The notes: a model not told the origin generated them from the sequence alone. 64,000 bases of DNA from Paenibacillus cremeus (GCF_007786445.1 NZ_VNJI01000021.1:52829-116828); one strand, 5' to 3'. Shown: positions 26,162 to 35,558, counted from the stretch's first letter. Translations and numbers: made by a program.

Positions 26162-27727
26162 TTATTTCATCAGCTTGTAGGCCGCGTTCATCTCGTCGAT
26201 AATCTTGTTTCCGCCATTCTTCTTCCAATCGTCGATCGCTTTATCGATGCCGTCCTCTTTGATCTCGCCGACAATGTATTTCACCATTTCGCTCATCAGC
26301 TTTTGATCCAGTGAGGTTCCGCTCTTAGCTGCCGTGTCGGAGAAGACGCCGACCCCTTTATTGGGATTAGCATATTTGGCATTTTCATCAAAAATGGCAT
26401 AGATCCGTTTCGCATACGCGGCATCATCCCATAGACGGTACGTCGTTAATGGATTCACCTTGCGGAAAAACCAGAACCCGATAATAAACGGACGGTCCTT
26501 ATCGAAGGCATCCAGCTTTTCGTATTTGTTATCTGCCGTCTTTTTATAATGAATGCCCTCGACACCGTTCTTGTTCAAAATATCGCCTTCATCCGTAGCC
26601 AAATAATCCAGGATGGCCAGAATGCGCTCTTGCTTGTTCTTATCAATCTTGGCATTAATGACGACCTTGTTGGCCGAGGCTGCCGTACCTACCCCTTGTG
26701 CACCTGAAGGACCTTTTGGTGGCGCCCCCGTCGTCCATTGGGCATTCGGCGCCGTTTTCTTGATATTCTGCTCCGAGCCCGAAGAGCCTTCGGCATAAAT
26801 CGCTGTTGCGACCAGCTGGTGGATCCCCAATTTGTTGGCTTCGGCTTTGACGCTCGGATCATTATTTTTGTTGACGGCAAAATCTTTATCAAGCACGCCC
26901 TCGGCATAGGCCTTTCTCAAATAGCCCAAGAAATCCTTCAATTCCTTGTTCTGCGTCTGCCATGGCACCAAGGCTCCGTTCACATCTTTCCAGCCATTCG
27001 CCAGTCCAAAGGCAAACTTCAAGAAATCCAAGTTAGCGAAAGAGGTACCGCCGCTGATCGAAGTGGAGAACCCGATCGTATCATCTTTCCCATTCCCGTC
27101 CGGATCGTTTTTGGCGAACGCTTTGGCCACATTGTAGAGCTCATCCGTGTTCGTCGGGTATTTCAAGCCCAGCTTATCCAGCCAGTCCTTGCGGATGACG
27201 AGCGTATCGCGGGTCTCCGGGGTATACACGGGCACACCGTAGACTTTGCCACTGGGATTGCCTAAGGCGAACGTTTCCGGCTTAATATCCTTCGTGAGAT
27301 TCGGATAATTAGCCAGCAGCGGCTTCACATCCAGAAACGCGCCTTTATCGCGCCACTTCAGGAAGTTGTTCATATCGATAAAAAACGCATCCGGAAACGT
27401 ATTCGACGCCGCAATGACGCCAAGCTTTTCCGTATAGCTATCCGATGGCACCCACGTGAATTTCAAATCCACATTGAACTTCTTATTCAAATAATCAATC
27501 ATGGGATGCTTGTCGGGCCAGCCTCCACCCTCGTAGGTGATGCTCATCAAATTCAGGCTGAGCTTGTCTTTGAATTTATCTGCAGCCCCTGCCGCGGCTT
27601 GCGGCGCCGATCCGCCCTTGTCGTTGGGCTGTGCTGTTGGAGCTGTAGAGCTGCTTGGTGTTGAGCATCCGGCCACTAGACTGGCTGTCAGCGCTAGTGC
27701 AGCGGTAGATTTCATCCATTTCTTCAT
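26162..27727 (-). CDS. Extracellular sugar-binding lipoprotein, LplA-like
   Basis: 521 residues, the length typical of LplA/YtcQ. Signal peptide MKKWMKSTAALALTASLVAGC with a lipobox, then a Ser/Thr/Pro-rich linker and a type-1 solute-binding domain (GYGF-like DFLKFAFGLANGW, PVYTPETRDTLVIRKDWLDK). It should pass oligosaccharides to the LplBC-type permeases. A G-rich site precedes the ATG at 27727. First gene of the cluster, with the 15-bp motif upstream. Confidence 0.9.
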   Translation of the reverse strand: MKKWMKSTAALALTASLVAGCSTPSSSTAPTAQPNDKGGSAPQAAAGAADKFKDKLSLNLMSITYEGGGWPDKHPMIDYLNKKFNVDLKFTWVPSDSYTEKLGVIAASNTFPDAFFIDMNNFLKWRDKGAFLDVKPLLANYPNLTKDIKPETFALGNPSGKVYGVPVYTPETRDTLVIRKDWLDKLGLKYPTNTDELYNVAKAFAKNDPDGNGKDDTIGFSTSISGGTSFANLDFLKFAFGLANGWKDVNGALVPWQTQNKELKDFLGYLRKAYAEGVLDKDFAVNKNNDPSVKAEANKLGIHQLVATAIYAEGSSGSEQNIKKTAPNAQWTTGAPPKGPSGAQGVGTAASANKVVINAKIDKNKQERILAILDYLATDEGDILNKNGVEGIHYKKTADNKYEKLDAFDKDRPFIIGFWFFRKVNPLTTYRLWDDAAYAKRIYAIFDENAKYANPNKGVGVFSDTAAKSGTSLDQKLMSEMVKYIVGEIKEDGIDKAIDDWKKNGGNKIIDEMNAAYKLMK

Positions 27728-27793
27728 ACCGTTCCCCCCCAAAGAATAATTATTCGCTCTCTATATAAGGTAACAGAATGGATGCGCCTTCAC

Positions 27794-27808
27794 ATGATCA
27801 GATCTTCT
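27794..27808 (-). promoter_or_regulatory. 15-bp motif, copy 1: predicted response-regulator site before the binding-protein gene
   Basis: Minus strand AGAAGATCTGATCAT, exactly as at 23181-23195, ending 66 bases before the lipoprotein ATG. TACCTT lies 21 bases after it, at the same distance as TATACT in the other copy. Confidence 0.5.
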
Positions 27809-27915
27809 AAATTGTTATTCAATCGTCTTTAGTTAATTTTTATGTTTCGAAAGGGGTAACAAAATCATTTTTTGTCGAAACGAATAGAAAAATAAGAATA
27901 TTACTTTCTTCCACT

Positions 27916-27943
27916 TTGCATATAAGCTAGAATCTGTTAGGAT
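27916..27943 (+). promoter_or_regulatory. Possible sigma-A promoter of cysDN
   Basis: -35 TTGCAT (27916-27921), 16-base spacer, -10 TAGGAT (27938-27943), 49 bases before cysD. No S-box or other riboswitch was recognised in the 250-base gap to the divergent lipoprotein gene. Confidence 0.4.
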
Positions 27944-27992
27944 ATAAAGAAATACTATAAGTTTAGTGGGGATTAAAAGGAGGCAGCTTGCT

Positions 27993-28916
27993 ATGCAAAA
28001 ACCGGTGCTTGAATCCATACATGAAATGACGCATCTGGATCAGCTCGAGGCTGAGGCGATTTATATTATACGAGAAGTAGCGGCGGAATGCGAAAATCCC
28101 GTTATGCTTTATTCGATAGGTAAGGATAGCTCCGTGATGCTGCATTTGGCGCTGAAGGCGTTTTATCCCGAGAAACCGCCCTTTCCTTTCATGCACATTG
28201 ATACCACGTGGAAGTTTAAAGAGATGATCGAATTCCGCGATCGCAAAGCGAAAGAATTTGGGATCGAAATGATTGTTCACTCCAATCAAGAAGGGATTGA
28301 ACAGGGAATTAACCCTTTCGATCATGGTTCCGCGTATACGGACATTATGAAAACCCAAGCTCTGAAGCAGGGATTGGATAAATACGGATTTACGGCTGCG
28401 TTCGGTGGCGGAAGACGTGACGAAGAGAAGTCGCGTGCGAAAGAGCGAATTTTCTCGTTCCGGAATAAAAATCATGCCTGGGATCCGAAGAACCAACGGC
28501 CGGAAATGTGGAAGCTTTTTAACACAAGAATTAATAAAGGTGAAAGCATCCGCGTCTTCCCAATCTCCAACTGGACGGAAAAAGATATTTGGCAATACAT
28601 TCGCAGAGAAAACATTGATATTGTCCCTCTCTATTTTGCAAAGGAAAGACCCGTTCTTGAACGCGATGGACATCTCATCATGGTGGATGATGATCGCATG
28701 AAGCTCGAGCCTCATGAGAAAATTGAAATGAAAAAGATGCGTTTCCGCACCTTAGGCTGCTATCCTCTTACTGGCGGAGCTGAGTCGGAGGCGGACACGC
28801 TAGATACCATTATCGAGGAGACGCTTGGTGCGGTTTCATCCGAACGGACCACTCGGGTTATTGACCAAGAAGCGGCAGGAAGTATGGAAAGACGTAAACG
28901 GGAGGGTTATTTCTAA
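27993..28916 (+). CDS. cysD: Sulfate adenylyltransferase subunit 2 (CysD)
   Basis: 307 residues of the PAPS-reductase-like PP-loop family. [20 protein letters not shown] is the PP-loop, followed by [38 protein letters not shown] and the CysD-typical C-terminus RKREGYF. It joins ATP and sulfate into APS, driven by the CysN GTPase. AAGGAGG nine bases before the ATG fixes the start. Ends two bases before cysN. Lower GC than the flanking genes. Confidence 0.94.
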   Translation: MQKPVLESIHEMTHLDQLEAEAIYIIREVAAECENPVMLYSIGKDSSVMLHLALKAFYPEKPPFPFMHIDTTWKFKEMIEFRDRKAKEFGIEMIVHSNQEGIEQGINPFDHGSAYTDIMKTQALKQGLDKYGFTAAFGGGRRDEEKSRAKERIFSFRNKNHAWDPKNQRPEMWKLFNTRINKGESIRVFPISNWTEKDIWQYIRRENIDIVPLYFAKERPVLERDGHLIMVDDDRMKLEPHEKIEMKKMRFRTLGCYPLTGGAESEADTLDTIIEETLGAVSSERTTRVIDQEAAGSMERRKREGYF

Positions 28917-28917
28917 T

Positions 28918-30657
28918 ATGAAAAGTCTGCTTAAATTTATTACTTGCGGAAGTGTAGACGACGGAAAATCCACCTTAATTGGACATATGCTTTACGAAGC
29001 CAAGCTTTTATTCGCCGATCAGGAAAGAGCGTTAGAGCTGGATAGCAGACTCGGCAGCCGCGGCGGCAAAATTGACTATTCCTTGCTTCTAGATGGGTTA
29101 CTGGCGGAGCGCGAACAAGGGATTACGATTGATGTGGCTTATCGGTATTTTACGACCGATCATCGTTCCTTCATCGTAGCGGACACGCCGGGACACGTAG
29201 AATATACACGTAACATGGCTGTTGGCGCATCCTTTGCGGATCTGGCTATCATTCTTGCGGACGCAACAAAAGGGGTTATCACCCAAACTAAGCGCCATAC
29301 TCGGATTTGTGCACTCATGGGGATTAAACATCTGGTTTTGGCAGTGAACAAAATGGATTTAGTGAATTTTGATCCTCAGAAATTTGAAGCGATCAAACAA
29401 GAGTTCTCTCAATTGACCGCTGAATTTCACTATGAAAGTATTCAGGTCATCCCTGTTTCTGCGACAGAAGGGGATAACATTACGAAAAATTCACTCAATA
29501 CTCCATGGTACGAAGGCCTTGCTTTGCTTCCGTATTTGGAACAAGTGGATGTTCATCAAACCGATGACACGAAGCAGTTTATGATGCCGATTCAGCGTGT
29601 ATGCCGACCGGATCATACGTTCCGCGGCTTCCAAGGTCAGATTGAAGCAGGGAGCATCGCCGTTGGCGATGAGCTGACGACGCTGCCTAGTCGTGAGAAA
29701 GCGAAAGTCAAACGTATTTTAGTGACAGACCAAGATCGGAATACGGCACATGCTGGACAGCCTGTAACCATTCAGTTGGATCGGGAAGTGGACGTTTCGA
29801 GGGGCTGTGTATTTACCAAAGACCATCAAATCCAAGAGGCGAACAGCTTCTCAGCTACGATTCTTTGGATGGACGACTCCGTACTGACACCTGGTAAAAA
29901 TTATTTAGTCAAAGTAGGTACGAAAATCCTGCCTGGTACCGTGACGGCCATTATTCATAAAATCGATATCAATACTGGAAATACAGTTCCAGCCGATCAC
30001 ATTGTCAAAAATGAATTGGCCAAATGTGAATTTTCTTTATCGGACAACATCGTATTGGATTCCTTCGAGAACAATAAAAGCATTGGCGGATTTATTCTAA
30101 TCGATCGTGTGAGCAATATGACGTCCGCTTGTGGAGTGATTGAGCAAAGCCTTCAAAGCTCCGACAGCTTGGTGCGGTTAGATACGGAAATCACCAGAGA
30201 GGTTCGTGCTCAGCAAAAAGGTCAGAATCCATTAACCCTCTGGTTCACCGGTACGGTTCCGGATCACTCAGCCCTTGCGAAGGAAGTTGAAAAACGCTTG
30301 GTCTCGACAGGCCACCATACCATGTTACTCAAGAACGCCCAGGGAGAATCGTTGCAGCGATTAGCAGAAGTGGCCAAATTGATGAACGATGCTGGACTTA
30401 TTGCATTGGTATCGAGTGATTCCCCAATTGAAAACGACCGAGAAACCGCGCGTGACATCATTGGCAAAGAATATATTGAGGTTTATGTAAACGGATCGTT
30501 TGCAGGCAGCTCGAGCACAACTGATACACCTGGGAACCCGGAAATCGAAATCGATGCAAGCAAGCTTTCCATCGAAGAAGCTGCCAATTATGTAGTAAAA
30601 CGAATTATTAAATATTTAATTAATGAGAGTAGTCATGGAGAGTTTCTTAATTTCTAG
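28918..30657 (+). CDS. cysN: Sulfate adenylyltransferase subunit 1 (CysN) with degenerate APS-kinase-like C-terminal domain
   Basis: 579 residues. The GTPase part has G1 GSVDDGKST, the G2-region Thr in GITIDVAYRYF, G3 DTPGH and G4 NKMD, then two beta-barrel domains; it powers CysD. From about residue 437 the sequence follows APS kinase (PLTLWFTGTV, EVAKLMNDAGLIALV, YIEVYVN, NPEIEID), but the P-loop is replaced by TGTVPDHSA, the DGDNVR nucleotide motif is replaced by KNAQ, and the RDPKGLYKKA lid is deleted. The kinase half should be inactive. Whether it has a structural or regulatory role is unknown. No separate cysC or cysH lies nearby. Confidence 0.9.
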   Translation: MKSLLKFITCGSVDDGKSTLIGHMLYEAKLLFADQERALELDSRLGSRGGKIDYSLLLDGLLAEREQGITIDVAYRYFTTDHRSFIVADTPGHVEYTRNMAVGASFADLAIILADATKGVITQTKRHTRICALMGIKHLVLAVNKMDLVNFDPQKFEAIKQEFSQLTAEFHYESIQVIPVSATEGDNITKNSLNTPWYEGLALLPYLEQVDVHQTDDTKQFMMPIQRVCRPDHTFRGFQGQIEAGSIAVGDELTTLPSREKAKVKRILVTDQDRNTAHAGQPVTIQLDREVDVSRGCVFTKDHQIQEANSFSATILWMDDSVLTPGKNYLVKVGTKILPGTVTAIIHKIDINTGNTVPADHIVKNELAKCEFSLSDNIVLDSFENNKSIGGFILIDRVSNMTSACGVIEQSLQSSDSLVRLDTEITREVRAQQKGQNPLTLWFTGTVPDHSALAKEVEKRLVSTGHHTMLLKNAQGESLQRLAEVAKLMNDAGLIALVSSDSPIENDRETARDIIGKEYIEVYVNGSFAGSSSTTDTPGNPEIEIDASKLSIEEAANYVVKRIIKYLINESSHGEFLNF

Positions 30658-30668
30658 TGAATAGTCTT

Positions 30669-30720
30669 TAAAAAAATATCCCTACATCATCGTGAATAGC
30701 GATGTAGGGATATTTTTTTG
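30669..30720. terminator. Terminator of cysDN
   Basis: Perfect 14-bp stem AATATCCCTACATC/GATGTAGGGATATT with a 12-base loop, T run on the plus side and A run on the other. Confidence 0.9.
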
Positions 30721-30890
30721 CTGCCGCAGCACGGTATCCATGCACTTTTACTCAGACTTTACAATTTCAATGCTCTTTATTATTACCGGATTTACAGGGT
30801 TACTAGGTTCACCAGTAGAAGAATTTTTCACCACGGGCAGACGGACTGTTATATCCCGGTCCCCCTTATGAAAAAGCCGCCTCCACAATC
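30721..30890 (-). other. Unassigned gap sequence with a possible gene tail
   Basis: Within the 370-base gap between cysN and the toxin locus, one minus frame reads GDRDITVRLPVVKNSSTGEP and on to KSIEIVKSE before a stop. It has no start or ribosome site and no family is recognised. It may be the end of a lost gene. Nothing else was seen in the gap. Confidence 0.15.
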
Positions 30891-30959
30891 TTAGGAGACG
30901 ACCTCAATTAAACTACTATATATTTCCACTACGAATCGAAACGACGATTCAGTATATGA

Positions 30960-30965
30960 TATAAT
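30960..30965 (+). promoter_or_regulatory. -10 box of the type I toxin mRNA
   Basis: A perfect TATAAT 65 bases before the toxin start; the -35 is weak (TCGAAA at an 18-base spacing). Confidence 0.45.
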
Positions 30966-31030
30966 ATTCCATGCAATAGAAAAGGCTTATAAGGGCGGTC
31001 GGCTAACCTTCCGGAAGGGAGGTGATGCCT

Positions 31031-31114
31031 GTGGAGGTATTTCAAGCGTTTCAATTGATGTTCCTATTTGGAATGTTCATTCTAGCCTTGCTTACCTACA
31101 TAAGACGAAAATAG
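31031..31114 (+). CDS. Holin-like type I toxin peptide (TxpA/BsrG-like)
   Basis: 27 residues: acidic/amphipathic start MEVFQAFQLM, one membrane helix FLFGMFILALLTYI, basic end RRK. This is the layout of the 'putative holin-like toxin' family of Bacilli. The GTG start follows AAGGGAGGTGAT, a full-length match to the 16S anti-Shine-Dalgarno sequence, typical for this class. The stop codon lies inside the first of two hairpins that resemble the RatA-like antisense region. Such peptides insert into the membrane and are silenced by an overlapping antisense RNA. Not a lysis holin: no endolysin or phage genes nearby. Confidence 0.75.
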   Translation: MEVFQAFQLMFLFGMFILALLTYIRRK

Positions 31115-31234
31115 ACCGCCCTCCGACTAAGGTTGCGGTCTATTTCGCTGCTTAACCTGTTGTTAAAGCCTACCGCCCTTAAAAGCGGATATTGCGCGGA
31201 GGAGTCGGCGGCAACCGGCTCCTCTTTGCATTGT
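31105..31234. ncRNA. Toxin mRNA 3' structure and predicted antisense RNA region (convergent, RatA-like)
   Basis: Two stem-loops: AATAGACCGC/GCGGTCTATT (31110-31144) overlapping the toxin stop, and GAGGAGTCGG/CCGGCTCCTC (about 31197-31227) followed by TTTG, the likely toxin-mRNA terminator. In known loci of this type a minus-strand RNA starts near here and covers the toxin 3' end. A TATACT at about 31255 on the minus strand could be its -10. The RNA itself is inferred. Confidence 0.45.
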
Positions 31235-31314
31235 ACGCAATTCTTGATTCCAGTATACCACAGGAAGGGCACAAATAAACTGCACAAAATGGGTCCCCAA
31301 TGACGTTCTAGCTC

Positions 31315-31992
31315 TTATTTGCTCCTGATCTTCTCCACATGCTGTCTTCGAACCGTCAGATCCTCGATATTTGCTTGACGAATAGTTTCGTAAATACTGG
31401 CCACTTTTTCCGTACTCATCTCCGGTGCCGATTCGGCCTTCAGCCGCAATAGCTTCCTGTTAATAAACTCGGAGAGCTCCACATCATACACGATCAGCTC
31501 GTCCGACTGAATTTTGCGGAGCTCTGGATCGATACTGAATCGGCAACGCATAGTGAAGGAAACCATCGAAATGAACTTCAGATTCGATTGCGCTGGCAAA
31601 AGCGCCTCAAGCGCCTTAATATGGCCATAGTTCTGCATAATCGGGTTGTACATTTTGAATCGGTTGCTCACAGACCATTGATTATCTTTCCGCGTTCCCT
31701 TGATCTCCCCGTAATAGTTTTTGGTCTCGATCACAAAAATCCCATACGGAGATACAACCACATGATCAATCTAGGAATACCCTGTTCTCGACTTAGGATT
31801 AGGATCGAGCAAATCATTCAGATGCCGGCAGTCCTTGGGCAATTGATCTAACTGGATATTAATCTTGTGCTCGCCTAGTTTGCCAATTCGAGTCGACTCA
31901 ATCTTAGGTTTGCTTGTCTTCTTTTTGGTCGGTTGTTGGGTGCTTTTTTTCTCCGGTGTAGACTTAAACAACGCTAGCAGTTTTTTGAACAT
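31315..31992 (-). pseudogene. NERD-domain protein interrupted by an in-frame stop
   Basis: Residues before the break (start MFKKLLALFKSTPEKK, Lys-rich linker, then STRIGKLGEHKINIQL) and after it (IDHVVVSPYGIFVIETKNYY, the NERD core with its nuclease-like Glu-x-Lys) form one continuous frame. A TAG at 31771-31773 sits between GYS and IDHVV, where family members usually have Gln (YSQIDHVV), so one base change (CAG to TAG) explains it. NERD proteins are nuclease-related. Without readthrough the product is a 73-residue stub. Confidence 0.75.
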
Positions 31993-32179
31993 GGTTCTTC
32001 CTATCTCCCTGATAACCAATTAATTATTTTTTACTCCCCAACATCAATTCCCAATACCCGCCGCGCCACGTCGACATCGCTATGATCCAGCCGCACCTTA
32101 ACCTGGCCCTGCTTATCCCGCCTTGCTGATGTAAGACACGCTGCGCTTAGCGAGCTTTCCAATGGAAAGCGGCTAATGA

Positions 32180-33658
32180 TCAATGAGTAATATTCCGTAC
32201 CAACAAAGCCACCGATTCCACATGTACCGTATGCGGAAACATATCCACCGGCTGCACCTCAACGGTGCGGTACCCGCCGTCCTCGAGGACGCGCAGGTCG
32301 CGGGCCAGTGTCGATGCGTTGCACGACACATAGACCACGCGAGCGGGGCGCATCTCGAGGATCGTCTCCAGCAGCGCCGCGTCGCAGCCTTTGCGCGGCG
32401 GGTCGACGACGATGACGTCAGGGGCGATGCCCTGACGCTTCCAGGCGGGGATGACGACCTCAGCCCCGCCCACCTCAAACTGAACGTTGTTCACACCGTT
32501 CAGCAGCGCATTGCGTCGAGCGTCCTCGATAGCCTCGGGGACGATCTCGACGCCATAGACTTGGCCAGCACGCTGGGCCAAGAACAGCGAAATCGTGCCG
32601 ATGCCACAGTAGGCATCGATCACGGTCTCTTCGCCGCTCAGGCCGGCGAAGTCCAGGGCTTTCCGGTACAGGACCTCGGTCTGTACCGGGTTCACTTGAT
32701 AAAACGATCGCGCGGAGATCGCGAATCGAACGTCGCCGATGGTATCGTAGATCACATCAGAGCCCCAGAGCACCTTCGTCGTGTCGCCGAAGATGACGTT
32801 CGTCCGCTCGCGGTTCACGTTCTGGCAGATGCTGCGCACGCCAGGGATCGCTTCGCGAATCAGCCCCACCAGCTCGTCCGCCCGCGCAATCTCTTTCCCA
32901 TTCGTGACGAGCACGACCATGATCTCGCCGGTGTTGAAGCCGTAGCGGGCGATAACGTGGCGCAGCAGGCCTTTGCTGCTCTCCTCGTCGTACGGGCGAA
33001 TGCCCAGCTCCCGAGCGATCCGCTTCACGGCCGTCACGACGGCGTCGTTGTTTTCATGCTGGATCAGACAGGCCTCCATGTCGATGATGCGGTGACTGCC
33101 CTGCGCATAAAAGCCACCAACCAGTCCGCCCTCCATAGCGAGGCCGATCGGCACCTGCGCCTTGTTGCGATACCGCCACGGATCGCTCATGCCGAGCGTC
33201 GAGTGCACCACAATGCCCTGCCGCCCTTCATTCGATCCGTCCCCAGCATCCCCCGCATCGCCCGAAGCAACCTGCAGCTTCCCGATCCGCTCCAGGCTGT
33301 CCACCACAAGCTGCCGCTTCCAACGAAGCTGCGCTCCATAGCTCAAGTGCTGCAGCTGGCAGCCGCCGCACTGCTTGTAGATCGGACAGGGCGCATCCAC
33401 GCGGTCGGGACTCGCCTCGAGCACCTGCAGCAGCTTGGCGTAGCCGTACTGCTTTTTCAGCTTCAGCGCCTTGACCCGAACCTTTTCGCCCGGAAGCGCG
33501 CCAGGAATAAAAAGGGTAAAGCCGTTCACACGGCCTACCCCTTCTCCGTCATGCCCGATGCCGATCACGTCGGCTATATATTCTTCATTCTTAACGACCG
33601 GCAGGTCGGCAAGAATATCTTCTTTCCGTGCTCCCAAAACATTATTCTTCCTCTTCAT
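32180..33658 (-). CDS. rlmD: 23S rRNA (uracil-C5)-methyltransferase, RlmCD/RumA family
   Basis: 492 residues. N-terminal TRAM domain ([20 protein letters not shown] to about 90), an iron-sulfur-type cysteine cluster ([14 protein letters not shown]), and a SAM-dependent methyltransferase domain with [16 protein letters not shown] and the catalytic loop [10 protein letters not shown] plus [14 protein letters not shown]. In Bacilli one enzyme often modifies U747 and U1939 (RlmCD). GGAG nine bases before the ATG. Its start overlaps the end of dgkB by 17 bases. No clear terminator follows; 32035-32160 holds a GCTTTCC/GGAAAGC hairpin and a short open tail ending RVLGIDVGE that is not recognised. 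Confidence 0.93.
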   Translation of the reverse strand: MKRKNNVLGARKEDILADLPVVKNEEYIADVIGIGHDGEGVGRVNGFTLFIPGALPGEKVRVKALKLKKQYGYAKLLQVLEASPDRVDAPCPIYKQCGGCQLQHLSYGAQLRWKRQLVVDSLERIGKLQVASGDAGDAGDGSNEGRQGIVVHSTLGMSDPWRYRNKAQVPIGLAMEGGLVGGFYAQGSHRIIDMEACLIQHENNDAVVTAVKRIARELGIRPYDEESSKGLLRHVIARYGFNTGEIMVVLVTNGKEIARADELVGLIREAIPGVRSICQNVNRERTNVIFGDTTKVLWGSDVIYDTIGDVRFAISARSFYQVNPVQTEVLYRKALDFAGLSGEETVIDAYCGIGTISLFLAQRAGQVYGVEIVPEAIEDARRNALLNGVNNVQFEVGGAEVVIPAWKRQGIAPDVIVVDPPRKGCDAALLETILEMRPARVVYVSCNASTLARDLRVLEDGGYRTVEVQPVDMFPHTVHVESVALLVRNITH

Positions 33659-34634
33659 GTTCGTCCACTCCAGCTCGATTTTTCCATGGCAGCTTCAAGT
33701 TGAGATTGGCCAGCGGCGGGTTCTTGTAGGTGGACTGTCCGGTCTCATCGATAAAAATGCGCAGATGCTGCGGCAGGTTGGTGAACACGCACGGCAGCGT
33801 GCCGCCGAATTCGCCGTCCAGGTTGATCTGCACGTAGTCCGGGGACGCCACTTGGATGTGAGGGGTTTGCAGGTAGATGACGTTCGGATCGTTCAAGTGC
33901 TCGCCGCGCAGCGCCAAAGAGACGACGCGAATGAACTCGGCGAGGTTGCATTTGCGCAGGATCAGCACATCGAACAAGCCGTCGCTCAGCGACGCGTCCG
34001 GTGCCAGGCGCTCGAAGCCGCCAACGGAGTTGCTGTTCGAGATGAGGAAGAGCATGACCTCCTCGTGCAGCTCGACCTCGCCGGATTTGATGTACAGCTC
34101 GATCGGGCGCAGCCGCGGCAGCTTCTCGAGACCTTTCATATAGTAGGCCATCTGGCCGATCATCGTCTTGAGCTTGCTGGGCACCTCATAGGTCAGCTCC
34201 GTCATGGAGCCGCCACCGGCAATGTTGATAAAATACCGCTGATTCACCTTGCCGACGTCGATCACCTGCGAGTACTGCGCCAAAATCACATCCACCGCCG
34301 CTTCCCAGTTGCGAGGAATGTTCAATGCCCGGGCAAAATCGTTCGTCGTACCGAGCGGCAAAATGCCGAGCGGCGGACGGTACTCCTTCTCCGCCATGCC
34401 GTTGATGACCTCGTACAGCGTACCGTCCCCACCGGCCGCGATGATGATGTCGAAGCCGCGTTCGATCGCATCCGCCGCCGCCAGTGTGGCATCGCCCTCG
34501 CCGATGGTCGCGTGCGTGCTCGTCTCCAGCCCTCCGCGTTCAAGGCGCTGCAAAATTTCCGGCAGCCGCCGCTTCGCTTCCTCCCTGCCGGAGGATGGAT
34601 TATAGATCAGTCGTGCGCGTTTCTTCCCTGCCAT
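33642..34634 (-). CDS. dgkB: Diacylglycerol kinase (DgkB/YerQ-like)
   Basis: 330 residues with a DAGK catalytic domain at the N-terminus: [14 protein letters not shown] and the nucleotide motif [15 protein letters not shown], then [16 protein letters not shown]. Recycles diacylglycerol into phosphatidic acid for lipoteichoic acid-linked lipid turnover. The pair with the RlmCD gene (overlapping) is conserved in Bacillales. No signal peptide; a membrane-associated cytosolic enzyme. Confidence 0.92.
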   Translation of the reverse strand: MAGKKRARLIYNPSSGREEAKRRLPEILQRLERGGLETSTHATIGEGDATLAAADAIERGFDIIIAAGGDGTLYEVINGMAEKEYRPPLGILPLGTTNDFARALNIPRNWEAAVDVILAQYSQVIDVGKVNQRYFINIAGGGSMTELTYEVPSKLKTMIGQMAYYMKGLEKLPRLRPIELYIKSGEVELHEEVMLFLISNSNSVGGFERLAPDASLSDGLFDVLILRKCNLAEFIRVVSLALRGEHLNDPNVIYLQTPHIQVASPDYVQINLDGEFGGTLPCVFTNLPQHLRIFIDETGQSTYKNPPLANLNLKLPWKNRAGVDEHEEEE

Positions 34635-34690
34635 TCTCTCTCACCCGTTCGTATCAAGAATTCCAAGTATCTCACACTTGAGCCTTACCT

Positions 34691-35458
34691 CTATATATGA
34701 AGCAAAAAAGGCCGCACTTGACGCTCCATCCACCGGGCAATCCCCGGGTGCGGCAGCAGCGCTTCCCCTGTGTAGCGATAGTCACAGCCTTGCAGTCGCG
34801 AAGGGATCACCTGCCTTGTAAAGTACCCCTCGCTCAAAAAAAGCGGCGCCACAAGAACCGCCAGCTCCGGCCGGTGCTCGGCCCAAGAAGCCACCCGCTG
34901 CGCCGCCTGATCCGGCAGCAGCATCGCCGTGTCGGCCTCTGCGAAGCCGCCCAGCTCACGAACCCGTGCCGCCAGCGAATCTAACCCGCGCTGCCACAGC
35001 GAATGAAACTCCGCCTCCGCGCTTCCGTGGCCGATCACCAGCACCAGCTCGCGAAGGGGATCCTGCGATAACCGCTTAATTTTTTCATAAATAATAGCAG
35101 CAATGTCCGGATCGTCGTCGATCGGACTCGTCAGATGCACCCGCGCCCGCACCGAGAATGGTTCCAAGTCCGTCGGCAGCTTCGGCTGCTGGATGACCCC
35201 CAGCGCATAAGATATTTCATCGAGATGGGTGCTCCCCGAGGACACAAACAACGGAACCACGATCAGATCCGTCACGCCCTCCGCTTCCAGCGACGTGATG
35301 CCGTCCTGAATGAGCCGTCCTTCTACGAGCTCCAGAAACGAGCAGTAAACCGGCACTCCCTCGGGCACCGTCACGGCGGCCACCGCCTCATCGACCAGCC
35401 GCACCCAATCCGCGCTGCGCGAGCCGTGGCTTATGACTAATATCCCGTATTTTACCAC
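34691..35458 (-). CDS. Sirohydrochlorin chelatase, CbiX/SirB family (two-domain)
   Basis: 255 residues built as two CbiX repeats. Metal-binding His lies in VISHGSRSADWV (first half) and VIGHGSAEAEF (second half). Inserts Fe2+ (siroheme) or Co2+ (cobalamin) into sirohydrochlorin. GTG start behind GGGAG at ten bases. No other siroheme or cobalamin genes are next to it. The metal preference cannot be told. Confidence 0.88.
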   Translation of the reverse strand: MVKYGILVISHGSRSADWVRLVDEAVAAVTVPEGVPVYCSFLELVEGRLIQDGITSLEAEGVTDLIVVPLFVSSGSTHLDEISYALGVIQQPKLPTDLEPFSVRARVHLTSPIDDDPDIAAIIYEKIKRLSQDPLRELVLVIGHGSAEAEFHSLWQRGLDSLAARVRELGGFAEADTAMLLPDQAAQRVASWAEHRPELAVLVAPLFLSEGYFTRQVIPSRLQGCDYRYTGEALLPHPGIARWMERQVRPFLLHI

Positions 35459-35520
35459 CGCTTATCCGCTCCCGACCTATCTGCTTTCCTAAATCATACC
35501 ATAAGTCCCATCATAACATG

Positions 35521-35558
35521 AAAAATCCCCCCAGCCAAAAAGGCAAGAAGGATTTTGC
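35521..35558 (-). terminator. Terminator of the YerC-like gene
   Basis: AATCCTTCTTGCC pairs with GGCTGGGGGGATT (several G-T pairs), then TTTTTC on the minus strand. Confidence 0.7.

Noticed and set aside
27743..27992. A SAM (S-box) or other sulfur riboswitch upstream of cysD
   Set aside because: The region is AT-rich, without the S-box core or a leader terminator; only a plain promoter is likely.
31031..31114. A phage holin
   Set aside because: No endolysin or phage genes are near; the extended ribosome site, short length and 3' hairpins fit a type I toxin better.
32183..33703. A 506-codon plus-strand open frame
   Set aside because: It is the antisense shadow of the RlmCD methyltransferase gene; composition is His/Arg-rich and no ribosome site or family is seen.
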